A DNA stretch of 64,000 bases from Lepus europaeus (Eukaryota; Chordata; Mammalia; Lagomorpha; Leporidae), in contig NC_084827.1 in NCBI RefSeq assembly GCF_033115175.1, forward strand, positions 175,709,401 through 175,773,400, given 5' to 3'. A program made the position numbers and the translations under genes. Below are positions 11,331-25,243 of this stretch, one piece after another (position 1 is the first letter of the stretch; each line of letters begins with the position of its first letter). Under the pieces are notes generated by a model. It had not been told where the DNA came from. It worked only from the letters and a program-made list of their open reading frames with translations, and searched no databases.

Positions 11331-11611
11331 AGTCCCCCCGGAGCAGCACTGACTCCAGGATGCTCACAGCGCTGGCTGTTCCATCCCAAGAGGCCTGCTG
11401 CCCCCCCCCCCCCGTAGGAAGATGGTCCCTGTGTGATCTTCCCTGGCATCTGCCCTGAGCCAGTGCCCATGGCTCCATGGCCCTGAGCAGGCCATAGCTT
11501 ATTTCCCTCTGGGATGGCTTGGGCTTAAAAAAAATGAGCCGTGCGAGTGACAGTGCTCCATCCAAGGAAGTGCCAAGTCAGCGACATTCCTGTGGCTGGA
11601 AATCAACCTGT

Positions 11612-11702
11612 GTTTTTTTTTTTTTTTTTTTAAGATTTATTTATTTATTTGAAAGGCAAAGTTACAGAGAGGCAGAGGGAGGGAGGGAGGGAAGGAAGTA
11701 GG

Positions 11703-11734
<32 letters not shown>

Positions 11735-11983
11735 GAGGTCTTCCATCCTCAAATGGTTGCAACAGCCGGAGCGGGGCTGACCCGAAGCCAGGAGCCAAGA
11801 GCTTCCTCCAGGTCTCCACATGGGTGCAGGGGCCCAAGGACTTGGGCCATCTTCTACTGCTTTCCCAGGCCATAGCAGAGAGCTGGATCAGAAGTGGAGC
11901 AGCCAGGATTCAAACCAGCATCCATATGGGATGCCAGCACTGCAGACCAGGGCTTTAACCTGCTACACTACAGCACCAGCTCC
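11612..11983 (-). repeat. C-SINE
   Basis: Minus-strand full-length copy in SPATA3 intron 1, with T-run head and AAGATTTATTTATTTATTTG, an expanded GA stretch at about 11700-11738, and end ACAGCACCAGCTCCC. Confidence 0.88.
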
Positions 11984-12486
11984 CAATCTGTTCTTGACAT
12001 TATGGGATGCCTTTGAGTTTATACAGCGTGTTGCATATATCATGGTCATCGACCACCAAGATGAACCTTTCTGTATTAAGGCCTTCAGAACTGGAATCTG
12101 TAGGAAGCCAAACATTCTATTCCTGAATCTTTTAAAGAGTGCATGAAACTTGTGTCCAGAGAGGAGCAGAGGGAGAAACGCTGGAGGCTCATCTGTGGTC
12201 CCGCTGGACGTCCTACACTTCTTCCGAAGGGATTTCCCCCTTTGAACCAGAGTGGGAAGAAAGGCTGGAGATTTTTTTGTATGTGGAAAATGGTGTAGCC
12301 CAAGAAACTACAAGCCTCCTACCAAGGCTGTCATCACAAACACAGGCAATCACAAGTGCTGAGAGCAGGTGGAGGATTGGGATCCTCGTGCTGTGTGGGT
12401 AGTGAGGCAGCCGCTATGGGAGGCAGCATGGAATTGTCCCAGGGAACATGGAGTTACATGGCCTGGGTGTATAGCCAGGAGAATTC

Positions 12487-12880
12487 ACAAACCGTACGGC
12501 CACACAAACACGTGCACGTGAGTGTTCAGAGCAGCAACATCACAGAAAGTGGCAACAACCCAAATTTCCATCACCCGATGAGCGGACAAACAAAAGGTGG
12601 CATGAAGTACTGCTTGCAAGATGACGCGCCGACCCATGCCGCAACACGGATGAACCTTAAAAACCTTAGGCTAAGCGAAAGAAGCCAGTCCCTCCAAGCA
12701 CAAACGCCGTAGGATCCCATTCTTGCAAATGTCAAGAGCAGGCAGATTTATTGCCGAGGACTGGGGTGGGGTAGGGGGAGGGGGAAGCTGTTCCGGAATT
12801 AGATGACAGTGACGAGAGGATACTGAAGTCAAGGAATTAGACAGCCTCTGTACGGAGGTGCGTGTAAGGTTGATTAGGGC
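12487..12880 (+). repeat. Ancient L1 (L1M-type) 3' fragment
   Basis: Phrases typical of old mammalian L1 3' ends occur in order: GTTCAGAGCAGCAACATCAC, GGCAACAACCCAAATTTCCA, GATGAGCGGACAAAC, CGGATGAACCTTAAAAACC and GCTAAGCGAAAGAAGCCAGT. Strongly diverged and without an open ORF2. Confidence 0.75.
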
Positions 12881-13810
12881 AGAACGTGACTCACATAGGC
12901 TTGGGGAGTGTTCCAAAGTGGTCAGATGCTGGGATGTATGTATCCCATGAGAACAAAAGTTCCTTTGCCCTTACCCAGTGAGCACACGTTGGTTTGGCCC
13001 CGAGAAGTAGGCTTGAGGTAAGGGAGGGCCGACTGCCCACAGCTTGGAGATGACCTAGAGCCGCGGATTTTAAGGACATTCCAGGACCAGATGTGAGAAG
13101 GAACGTGGGTGTCGCAGGACCTCGCGGTGCTGTTCCAGACGGCTACGACGTGTTACCCAGCCAGACTGAGCCGAGACCCCTGTCCGAGGGTCTCAGCAGA
13201 CGCCCCTCTGCGGTGCTCTGCAGGCTGTTCAGGGGCAGTTCGTTCTGACTCAACACTCTAAGGGTCAATCTTCGGACCTGGGAAATACCCAGCCGGAAAT
13301 TCGCTTTCCCAACAGCAGAGGGCGCCGTCCCTGAGTTCTGTTGGAATCTGCAGCAGAGGACAGATAAGGCAGGTTCCTTTGGGGTGGTGTTTCCAGGACT
13401 GCACGCCAGAGCAGGGGGTGCCTTCTGAGGCCATCAGCACACACCCGTCGACAGAACAAGGCTGGCCTCGTACCGGGAACCTCGGCGCTGCCTCTCGTGG
13501 GGTGCGCAGTCTTGCTCGCGTCGCTTCCTGCCGATCTGCATGGCAAGAGTCCCCCACCCCCACCCCGGACTGCAGAGTTGGCAATAACCTTGACTTGAAG
13601 TCCACGGCCAGGATCTCCTTGCTGCAAAGCCTCCGTTTCCTTATTTATAGAACGAGACTGAGTCAGAAGCCACTTGGGCCAATTCAGAGAGGGGGATAAG
13701 GATGGGAAGTGGACACACTGGTGTCCTTAGTACAGCTGCTGGTGCCAGGTGCACCCCAGGGTGTAAAACAGCCATTTTCCATCGTGCGTAGTTTCTCTCC
13801 CGTCTGGTAA

Positions 13811-15609
<1,799 letters not shown>

Positions 15610-16561
15610 ACAAGCCCCCAGGCCCTCGGTCCGGCAGGTGGGTGCACCCCCCCCCCCCCTGAGAACAAGGCCGCTCAGCCCTAGGCAGCCCCGGGTGCTC
15701 TGGATCCCGTTACTGACCTCATCCTTGCTCCCTGGGACAGTCCCCCGTCACAGGTGCTAGCTGGGAGGTCATGGGAGGGGTGGGCAGAGTTCCTGTCCCT
15801 GCTCAGAGCTTGTCCTTGGAGCTTTCTCCCTGCCTCCTTTCCTGCCACTTCCGGTCCTACCTACCCTAGGCCCCCTCCGGCCACCCCAGCTCTGTGCTGT
15901 CTGCCTTCCCCATCACTGTCCTCTCCGCTGGCCCCCAGAAGCAGAGCCAGAAACAGGGGTTGCAGGCCCAGGATTTATTGAGGACTTGCTCCTGGGGGAA
16001 AGGCAGGGGGGTGCAGCAAGAGAGAGCCACAGCCTGACCCCTTGGCGGGCCCTGGAACACAAGGAGGCAAGTGGCTTGCTCCTTGGCGCCCTCTGTCGGT
16101 CACCCCTGGAAGAACCAGGCGAATGCGGCCACGGTTGTCTGTGGCGACAGCGGCTCCCGCCAGGCAGGGAGCGATTTCCTGGGGAAGGGGGCAGCTCTCA
16201 GAGGTGAGTAGCCCAAGTCCAGAACGCACAGGCGCTGGTGCAGAGCCCAGCTAGGGGATGTAGGTGGAGCACCACGAGCATCCACAGCCGTACCCACTCC
16301 CACGGCCACACTGGGTGAATGCTTACTCTAAGTGATGGTGTTGGTGGGTGAGGGTGGGGGCGGTGGGCGGGGTCATGGGAGCATTTCAGCCCTCCTCCCC
16401 AGCCTCCAGCAGTCACAGAAGGGGACAGGTAATGGCCACAGCGCCCCCGCATGGTGCTGGGAGCAGGTGCGGGGAACAGGGAGAGCTGAGCATCTTCTGG
16501 GGCTGTGCCACCTACGGAGGGGGCATTCATGGGAGAGGACTAGGAGCGCCCGGAGCTTCAG

Positions 16562-16660
16562 GAAGTGCGCAGTTCAGAGCCTCAGTTTCCTCATCTGTAA
16601 CTAGGGACAATAACGGTGCCCTCCTCCTGGGACTGTGGGGACTGATAAGAGCTGGTCATG
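16562..16660. repeat. MIR
   Basis: The phrase CCTCAGTTTCCTCATCTGTA, followed by GGGACAATAACGGTGCC, is the standard MIR flank in the orientation opposite to its consensus. Confidence 0.75.
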
Positions 16661-17102
16661 TGACTTCTCTCTGGGGCTTGGAGGAAGAGGCTGGGTTTGG
16701 AGCCGGGGCTGGTGCGTTCCAGCCAACTCTGCCACCTGAATATTGGGTGCCGAGGACACGCCTCTGAGCCTCTGGACAGGGTCATCCCCAGCGGGGAGAA
16801 TGAGAGCTACCTCCAAGGGCAGGGGCTGTGCGGGATGCCGGGGCAGGGCCTGGGCCGGGCGGCGGCCAGACATTGGTCACGGCAGCTGGAGCACTTGGTC
16901 TTCTGGATCCTGCAGCGGCGCTCAGAACTGGAGGTGGGCGGAACTGGGGCCGGAAAGCCCTTAGCACCCGGGCTGTCCCCGCCTCCTTGTTAAGGGCAGA
17001 TAATTACAGCAAAGCTCTCACTGTGGTGGTGCGGGTGGGGGGAATGCGCGTTAAGACACTTGGCACAGGCCTGGAGTGGGACAAACACACAACATAGGAG
17101 CT

Positions 17103-17133
17103 ACATCATCATCGTCATCACCATCATCATCTC
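17103..17133. repeat. (ATC)n microsatellite
   Basis: Imperfect ATC/GTC repeat of about 30 bases. Confidence 0.85.
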
Positions 17134-17235
17134 TCACCTCGGGGTTCCCAAACTTCCCCGACCTTTGACACCTATAATGTCACTCCATGTTTTCTTTACA
17201 TTATCTTACTGTTCAACTTAAATGCACTTATCTTC

Positions 17236-17434
17236 ATTTTTATTGATTTGAAAGGCAGAGAGACAGAGATGTTCCATCCAACATGGTGGTGGAAACCTAA
17301 ATACTTGGGCCATCATCTGCTGCCTTCCCGGGGTGCACATTAGCAGGACGTTGGAATTGGGAGCAGAGGCGGGACTCAAACCCAGGCACTTGGATATGGG
17401 ATGCAGAGTCTTAACCGCGGTGCCAAACCCCTGC
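17236..17434 (-). repeat. Old truncated C-SINE
   Basis: Diverged minus-strand copy (GATTTGAAAGGCAGAGAGAC, GGGACTCAAACCCAGGCAC, GCGGTGCCAAACCCCTGCC), lacking part of the body. Confidence 0.65.
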
Positions 17435-19291
17435 CTTTTGGTGCATGTATTTTAAAAGGCATCTCAATGGAAACTTCCATCACTCACTGTAAACAGACTA
17501 GCGGGAACTATAAACACTCAACGAGGGAAACGCTTGGGAATTCCAGCGGACACAGGCACCTGATGGTGTCGCAGCCTTCAAGGCTGAGGGCTCTGTGTCC
17601 AAATCGTGAGCAGCAGGTGCTAGGTGCTGAGCCAGGCCGGACCCGAGCCCAGACTCTGCACGCCAGCCAGAGGGTTGACGGCTGATGGAAGTGGGCCCCA
17701 CTGCTTAACATGGTGTCCAATACCCCAAAGCAGAGTTCAGGGGTCCCTGAGCCCTGGGGGGATGCATCAGGAGATGGAGGAGGTGTGGTGGGTGGTGGGG
17801 GGAGAGGACGGGAAGGGAAAGGAGACCGGGAGAGGAAAGGACGGGACTGGAGTTGGCCCTGGGCGTGGCGTGGGCGAGCTGGGTTCGGATCTTCCCATCC
17901 CTTTGCCTGTCCGTGTGACTAATTGAAGGTCTGTACTGGTGGCAAACGAGGCTTCGCACGGTCCTGTCTCCACCGCATGGCCCGGGCTGCATGTTGGCCT
18001 CTAGAGACCTCTTGTGTTGGGACTGGGTCATGGCTGCCATCACTCACAGCACCCAGAGTCCTACAGGTTCAGTGTCACAGCCGCCCACTGCCAAGCCCCT
18101 TTCTTCTGCCCCAAGCAGTGACACCAGGGACTTCTCTTTCTGCACTTGGGGCTCCCAGAGGCCCAGGGATTGGACACAGAGTTAGGGTGTGGCCCCAGGG
18201 GCCACATGAAACCACGCAGGGGACAGATTGACTCTGGGTCAGAGCTGCTGTGGGACAGCTCAGCACAGCTGAAGGAGGCGCCAGTCATGGGCACAGGCTC
18301 CTCCCCAGCCCCCCCCCCCCCCAGCCTTGCTGGTGGCTCCCCACGTGACCTGCTGCTTTTGCTGCACTGCCAGTAACTGCCTGGGACGCAGTGGAGCGAC
18401 CGATCCCATAGGCAGGGAGCCGTTTGAGGGGTGCTGGAAGCACCCTGCAGGCTCCAGTCTCACCTCTGCCAGAGCCCAGGTTGTGGGGTCGCGTCCGTGT
18501 CTCAATCACTGTACACTTTGGGACAGAGGAGTCTTCTGAGAGCGCCACCAGCAAGGGTCAGGGAAAGCCAGGGGGGATGAGTCGTAGTGACCGGATTAGA
18601 CCAGCCTGGGTCTCCGCTCAGGGCTGGGACTGGGCTGGCTTCCCCCCAGCGTGGCCGAGAGGAGTGAGATTCAAACCAGTCGAGGCCCCTGCCAGCGAGG
18701 AAGAAGCAAGATAAGTGGGAGGGGCAGCCGCCAACAGGCAGAAGTCTTTGGAAGGCGATTTGGTGGCTGTTTGCAGGATGGACTTGACAGGGCGGGGCTT
18801 GCTGGCTCCAGGCCCTGGGAAGCTGTGCTGGGGCCAATGAAGGCGCCCTGAGCCATAGGAGAGCAGTGTTGGGAGAGGGGGTGCTTCATGGAAAAGGAGC
18901 AGGGACGAGTCTTTGGCTTTTAATGCACCTGCTGAGGGAGGATGGGCCAATTTTAGGAATGTCTAAAAGCATCTTTGCCCAAGGAGCATGAACTCGCCGT
19001 CATGGCTCACCTCTGGGGCCTGGAGTCTGTGTGGTGGCCGCCGGGGGCTCCTGGGGGAGGGGTAGGACCAGAGGAAGCCCCTGGTGCTGAGTGGGCACTT
19101 TGCAAAGGGCTTTACAGCCAGCCGGAGGGGAAAAGCACTCCCTGCCCGTGTGCAGAATGGGGGAAATTTGCATGCCAAATAATTCTGCGGATGGCTCAGG
19201 GGGGCTGTGGGGGGTGTGAAGCTGGCCAGCCCTGAGCGCCCAGCGCCCGGAGTCAGCCGAGCTAACGATTCTGCCCTCGTTTCTCCTACAG

Positions 19292-19350
19292 ATCCACTTT
19301 CCATCTACGGATCTCACCTGTCACCAAAATAAAGCCAAAAAAAGAAAAAA
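19292..19350 (+). terminator. Probable non-coding last exon and polyadenylation signal of SPATA3
   Basis: After the acceptor TTTCTCCTACAG comes a short exon with AATAAA at 19328-19333. It would be joined to the donor at 15638, giving SPATA3 (and the C2orf72-like reading, if real) a spliced 3' UTR. The A-rich sequence after the signal could also reflect a repeat tail, so the cleavage site is uncertain. Confidence 0.5.
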
Positions 19351-20835
19351 AAGGATTCTGTTCCTTTAGTGTGTTTCCTCGAGATGCCAAAGCGGGACTG
19401 GGTGATGGGTCCGGAGGTCAGGTTGGGGGCGGGGGATGGGGAGGAGGCCTTGGGCACTGTCTGAGCCGCAGGTGAAACAGAGTGGGGGGTGGGGAGCCTG
19501 TTTTTCCTGTTTGGAGCCCTAGACTCAAGGAGGAGCCTCTTTCTGTGCGAATCCTTTCCCTCTAAAAGGAGGATTTACAAAGCAGGTGCGGAAGTGCGGG
19601 CGCCTTCTCAGGCCTGCATGTGGGAGTACAGAGGCCCTGTGCCCAGAACTCTACTGCTCTGGGAAATGACTCCTTGGGCTCCACCTGGCCTGGTGGCGAC
19701 GTGGCCTGCAGCCTTGTGGTCAGTCCTGGTGCCTGGTGCCTGGTGGGCTTTTCTGTCTAGCTCCCGAAAAGCCAAGGCGGGAGCCTTAGTTCAAGGTGAT
19801 CCAGCAAACACCATCAGGGGAGGGAGGACAAACAGGGCAGAGCGGACAGTCAAGCAGGGGAGAGGGGACGAGAGTGGACATGTGGCGCAGCGGATGAGGT
19901 GCCACTTGGGTGGCCACATCCCGTATCAGCGTGCCTGAGTTTGTCTCAGCTCCACGCGTGATTCCAGCCTCCTGCTGATGAGCACCCTGGGAGGCAGCAG
20001 GTGAGGCTCAGTGGTTGGGTCCCTGCCACCCCAGAATGAGTTCCCAGCTCCTGGCTTGGGTCTGGCCCAGTTACTGCCGGCATCTGGGGAGTCAACCAGG
20101 GGGTGGAAGGTCTCTGTGTCTGTCTCATATAAAATAAAATACATCAAAAAATAGAGAGCAAGCCGGGTCAGGGGCCACTGTAGGTACCTGGAGTCTGATC
20201 CTGGTGGGGCCATCCTTAGGGACAGTAGAATACACCCCACACCACAGAGTGACCCTGCCCCAAGGGGACAGCTGGAGATTTACACCCCCACCCCATCCTT
20301 GGGGAAGAAGCCCCCAGGCACAGAAATGCAGAAGTTGGAGCTTGGGAGCCGGCCAAGGCGGCTGAAGCTGTAGCCAAGGGAGAATGGTGCTGGACAGAGT
20401 GAGGGCCAGAGTAACGCGTGTGAGGGATGTACAAAGCCATGAGCAGGGCACCTGCTGCCCCTCTAAGACGTGGTCAGGCCAGCACTCTGCAGGACCCTTG
20501 GGGAGGCAGACAGCTGGTCTACCTGCAGCAGCCTAGGGGGGATTGGGCAGGATGGTCCAGGCTGGCTCCCAGGACCCCCACAGCCCACCCACCACCTCCT
20601 AATATCAGGCAGGCACCTGCTGGTTTAGGAGGGGGTACCCTGAACTGATAGCAACCTGCTCTGAGAAGCCAGCCTCCTGAAGAATGTCCACTTCCGGGGA
20701 GGGGGTCGTGCTGGGGTCCTGTCCTGGCTGCAGGTTGGGTTGAAGGGGATTGTAGACATGGTGAAGAGGACCAGCCACAGCTGCTGCTCTGGACGGCCCA
20801 GCCCCTCTGAAGACACTCAGTCCCTTCCGTGCCAT
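19350..20835. other. Intergenic, no gene recognised
   Basis: Unique sequence apart from an old SINE at 19873-20153. Short open frames here have no recognisable homology. Confidence 0.5.
19873..20153 (+). repeat. Old C-SINE
   Basis: Diverged + strand copy: GTGGCGCAGCGGATGAGG head, the older-subfamily segment CCTGGGAGGCAGCAGGTG, GCATCTGGGGAGTCAACC, and a tail of AAATAAAATACATC. Confidence 0.7.
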
Positions 20836-21426
20836 TGAAGGACTTGTACTTGTGAAAATTGTAAAAATTTACCAGAGCCTAACCTGCTGAAAAACAAGGA
20901 AGTTTCAAGAAAGGTCAGCTAGAAAGTTTCAAGAAAGGTCAGTTTCTGGGAAACTGCAACTTAGCAGATAACAGGGAATACCAGTTTGGAAACCCCCCTT
21001 GTGCAATGGTTAAGATAAATAAAACTGATGTGTACTGAGATAAGTAAAACTGCTGTATACTAAGTTAAGTGTAATTACTGTAAACAAAAACCCCATTCCC
21101 AGGCCGGCGCCGCGGCTCACTAGGCTAATCCTCCGCCTTGCGGTGCCGGCACACCGGGTTCTAGTCCCAGTTGGGGCGCTAGATTCTATCCCGGTTGCCC
21201 CTCTTCCAGGCCAGCTCTCTGCTGTGGCCAGGGAGTGCAGTGGAGGATGGCCCAAGTCCTTGGGCCCTGCACCCCATGGGAGACCAGGAGAAGCACCTGG
21301 CTCCTGCCATCGGATCAGCGCGGTGCGCCGGCCGCAGCGCGCTACCGCAGCGGCCATTGGAGGGTGAACCAACGGCAAAAGGAAGACCTTTCTCTCTGTC
21401 TCTCTCTCACTATCCACTCTGCCTGT

Positions 21427-21470
<44 letters not shown>

Positions 21471-21690
21471 ATTCCCCTTTGTATTCACTTGCTTAAGATA
21501 ATTTTGTGGTTTTTGCCTTTAAATACTGCCTGTAACCCTCGTCCAGTACCTCACTCTCTCAGGAGGGAGGGGTCTGTTTTGAGCAAAACGTAAATAAACT
21601 GCCTCTTGTGTTTGCATCGCCGGTGTCCGGAGTCTGAATTTCTGGGTCACCAGGGTGCTACCCAGGACCCCGCCAGCTTTGGGTCCTTCA
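20836..21690 (+). mobile_element. Solo LTR of an endogenous retrovirus (class I/gamma-like), with a SINE inserted
   Basis: The ends form an 8-base inverted pair, TGAAGGAC and GTCCTTCA, and the element is flanked by a 4-base duplication CCAT (20832-20835 and 21691-21694). A 4-base duplication and TG...CA ends fit ERV class I. A direct repeat (AGTTTCAAGAAAGGTCAG, at about 20900 and 20925) resembles a U3 enhancer duplication. An AATAAA followed by CTGCCTCTTGTGTTTGCATC marks R/U5. The LTR is about 490 bases without the SINE. No internal viral genes are present, so it is a recombined fossil. The SINE inside shows it predates that SINE's activity. Confidence 0.75.
21103..21470 (+). repeat. C-SINE (GGCTCACTAGGCTAATCC subfamily) inside the solo LTR
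   Basis: Full-length and little diverged, with an A tail of over 40 bases (about 21427-21469). The target duplication is CCATTCCC on both sides, within the LTR. The long intact A tail and good match to the subfamily suggest a relatively recent insertion. Confidence 0.92.
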
Positions 21691-21694
21691 CCAT

Positions 21695-23407
21695 GTTAGT
21701 GAGGTCCCTTCTGCAGTAAATGACAGACAACCTGACACAAAGCAGCCGGAGCCAAATGAGAACGCATCAACTCCTATGAAGCTCTGAAGAGTTGGGGTTC
21801 AGATAGGGCTCACTCCAGGGCTCAGGCTGCACCCCCAGGGCCCATTGCTCTCTCTGCTTTTGCAGAGTTGGTTCCACTCTATTTGCAGGCTCCCATGGTC
21901 AAGGCTTGCAGGGGAGGTGAGCAGCCTGCCTCCCACAGCGAAGGACACCGTGGCTCAGGCACCCACGGCGCTGTACCGGAAGTGCAGCACCCTCACTCAC
22001 CAGGCCATAGCTCCACCGCCGCCCTTGGAACTGAGCCTAAACCCCAGGGAAAATGTGCAGGCTGACAAGCAGGGAAGGAAAGGTTCCATCATGGTGGCTA
22101 ACCTGTCACCAAAAGCAATGAGGACGGATGCTGGGCAGCTGTGGGCAGCACATGCATCCACTGTGGGGAGGGGCAGCTGCAACTCAGACCGCCACCCTTC
22201 CCCTCCACCACCACCAGGTGCCCAGAATGAATGCTGCAGCGGCCAGGAGAGGGACCTCCAACTGCCCTGGCCGTTGCAATCCCCAGGGAAACATGGGGCC
22301 GAGCTGCTTGTCAGGTGACTGGGGATGCTGTGGGTTGTTGGTGATCAAGAATTCAATGCATAGGACAGTCCCCACAATAAGGGAAGGTCCTGGTGATGGC
22401 TCAAGTAGTTGCATCCCTGCCACCCAGGTGGGAGACTCGGATTGAGTTCCCAGCTCCTGGCTTCAACCTGGCCCAGCCCCAGGCATCGCAGGCATTTGGA
22501 GAGTGAAGCAGAAGAGCTCTGGCTTTCTCTTCCCCAACCACCACCCTAAAATGCATTGTAGAGAAAGAGGGCCCCTGAGGAAGGGTTAAAGAAAATAGAG
22601 AGGACTTTGGGAAACAAATTCTGGGAAAATCCCACCCCTCCAGGGAGACACAAAATAACACAATTTAGAATAGACCAAAGGAAGGAAGAGGGGCCATATG
22701 GCACCCACGGTAAGGGCATGGGAAGCATCCGCCAACTACCGACTTTCCTGCACGTGGACAGCGGCAGGGAGCACATCCAAATATGACCTTATCTCACGCA
22801 CGGGGTGAGGGCCAGCGCGTCACAGAAAAGGGAGAGGGGAGCCCTGGGCAGGCAGCTTCTGTTGCTGACGGCAAATAAACTTGCTTTGGCTCTCGCACTC
22901 CCTCTCGGACTGTTCTGTACTGAGCAGCAAGTCCACAGACCAGGGAAGCAGCTCCCCAGCCAGGACGGGACAGAATGATCTCCCCATGCACTGCCGGCAC
23001 GTGTCAGTGGACACTCCCCTGCACTGGGGTCATAAATGGTAGAGACCAATCTTGGAAACAGAAATCGCACTTGCTAAGAGTCGTGTGCCAAGTGAACCTC
23101 TGTTCATCCCTGCTGTGTACAATGTCAATGCCCCCCCCAAGCCCGCATCCCTGTCCCATTGTTAAGACCAGGGCTTTTTCCTCTCTGGAATCTTTCCCAG
23201 CTCATTCTAGAATCTCAGGCTTGGATAGGACTGTTACCACTGAGACCATTTGGAAATAAGTTGAGATTTGAGTTGAGCCATTATATTCAGGGTGGTTTAT
23301 AAATGGGATCATTGGATTGGACTTATTTTATTTACTTATAATCTCAAGCAACAGCCCCTGATAGGTGCTTTGGGAGGGAAGTTTAGGGCAGAGAAGAGTG
23401 AGCAGGT
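21695..23407. other. Intergenic, mostly unique
   Basis: It holds a possible hAT-like scrap at about 22340-22385 (CAATGCATAGGACAGTCCCC) and a partial SINE at 22391-22545. Nothing else was recognised. Confidence 0.45.
22391..22545 (+). repeat. Partial old C-SINE
   Basis: It lacks the tRNA head. It has GATGGCTCAAGTAGTTGCAT, CCAGGTGGGAGACTCGGATT and GGCATTTGGAGAGTGAAGCA. Confidence 0.6.
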
Positions 23408-23727
23408 GCCTTTTTTTTTAATAGAATTTTTTTTGACAGAGTTAGACAGTGAGAAAGAGAGAGACAAAGGTCTTCCGTCCATTGGTTCACCCCCTAAATG
23501 GCCGCCGCGTGAATCCGAAGCCAGGAGCCAGGTGCTTCCTCCTGGTCTCCCATGCGGGTGCAGGGCCCAAGCACTTGGGCCATCCTCCACTGCACTCCCG
23601 GGCCACAGCAGAGAGCTGGCCTGGAAGAGGGGCAACCGGGACAGAATCCGGCGCTCCAACCGGGACTAGAACCCGGTGTGCTGGCGCCGCAGACAGAGGA
23701 TTAGCCAAGTGAGCCGCGGCACCAGCC
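23408..23727 (-). repeat. C-SINE (GGCTAATCC subfamily)
   Basis: Minus-strand copy with TTTTTTTTGACAGAGTTAGAC head, GGACAGAATCCGGCGCTCC and end GAGCCGCGGCACCAGCC. Confidence 0.9.
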
Positions 23728-24940
23728 TAGCAGGTGCCTTTTGAATGCAGTACAGTACCCAGGGCTGCTGTGGCTGATGGCTCAGCTGGAGACAGCCCAG
23801 CAGAGGCTGTGCCTGCAAATCTGATCTTTTCACCAGGCTGGGCTCAGATCTGGCTTTGAACGTCATCTTGGTACCACAGATTGGTCATGCCTGCTGTCCC
23901 CCTGGAGCGATCCATACAAGGGTGAAAGGGACATGGGCTGGTGGTACAAGGTGCAAAGGGCAGGACCAAGTCCTAGAAGCCCCCTCCTCCTGCAGCCATC
24001 TGTCTGGTGCGTCCAGCTCACTGGTCAGAGCCATAGAACCCCCTGGAAGGTGTCCATCCCTCACACCTGCACCCTTGGAGAATGGCTACCCTCCCACTGA
24101 CCAGGAAGCCCAGGACATCGGCCATCCCTGGGCTACAGGGAGAGGAACTGAATAATCAGGATCCCGGGAATCGGACTGCCCAAGAAAGCCAGTCCTGAGA
24201 CGTAAGGGGGACTCCCAGTATGCACGCTCTCCCGCCCCCTGCCAGACCCCTGGCTCAGTGCCAGGGTGCAGTTAGGCAGGGCAGGAGACCGCCAACCTAC
24301 CAAAAGTGGGACAGGTCAGGCAGCACCGGGAGACTCGGGCAGTCCCTTTGTCCCCAGGCAGCTCGTTCTGTGTCTGAGCATCATCACACCTCACACAGCC
24401 AGCCCGGAGGGTGGGAGCAGAGAGCTGAGGTGGCACAGCGCCCTCGCCAGTCCCAAGGTGCCTTCCCGGTCGAGCCAGGGCTGGCACAGCATTAGGACTG
24501 ACAGCCTGGGGGCACCTGCTTGCTGAGAGTGTGTGGCCCCAGCAGCTGCCAAGGAAGAGGCTGCAGGTCCCTGCGGAAGCAGGGATCCAGGCTCCGACTC
24601 CTCCAAGAGGGGCTTGGAAGTGGAGCGTTACAAAGAAGAGTGCTGATCAGGTCTGGGGTGATGGGTAGGAGAGCACACTTGCCTTGCACTGGGCTCAGGC
24701 TGGAGGGGCTGGGATGAACAGGTCCACAAAGCCGCTGAACCTGGGGCTGCGTCCTCCTTGAGCCCTTCCTCCTCCTCCCTCTGTGGCTCGGCCCTCCTCT
24801 GGCATGCCCATGGCCAGAATGCTCCGCCTTACCAGTTCTGGGAATCTGATTGTACTTGGATTGCGTCTGCTGCAGGACAGCACTGGGTTTGTTTGTTTGT
24901 TTGTTTTAAAATGAATCTGCCTGAGGGAAATCAGCATCCA
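23728..24940. other. Intergenic, unique
   Basis: No gene or repeat recognised apart from a (GTTT)n run at about 24889-24906. Confidence 0.45.
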
Positions 24941-25243
24941 TTAAAAAAAATATTTTATTTTATTTGACAGGTAGAGTTATAGACAGTGAGAGGGAGAGAG
25001 AGAGAAAGGTCTTCCATCTGCTGGTTCACTCCTCATATGGCTGCAGTGGCTGGAGCAGGGCCAACCTGAAGCCAGGGGCCAGGAGCTTCTTCCAGGTCTC
25101 CCTTGTGGGTGCAGGGGCCCAAGGACTTGGACCATCCTCCACTGCTTTCCCAGGCCACAGCAGAGAGCTGGATCGGAAGTGGAGCAGCCAGGTCTTGAAC
25201 TGGCACCCATATGGGACACCAGCACTGCAGGCAGCCAAGAGAC
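24941..25243 (-). repeat. C-SINE, 5' truncated
   Basis: Minus-strand copy that ends at GACACCAGCACTGCAGGCAG without the terminal GGCGCCGGCCCC segment. Confidence 0.82.

Larger units (their letters stand above)
15638..19291 (+). other. SPATA3 3' UTR intron (proposed)
   Basis: It begins at a donor (GGCAG|GTGGGT) at 15638 and ends at a good acceptor (TTTCTCCTACAG) at 19291. It contains a MIR at about 16562, an (ATC)n microsatellite at 17103-17133 and an old SINE at 17236. The rest is unique, and no further coding exon was recognised. Confidence 0.5.
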
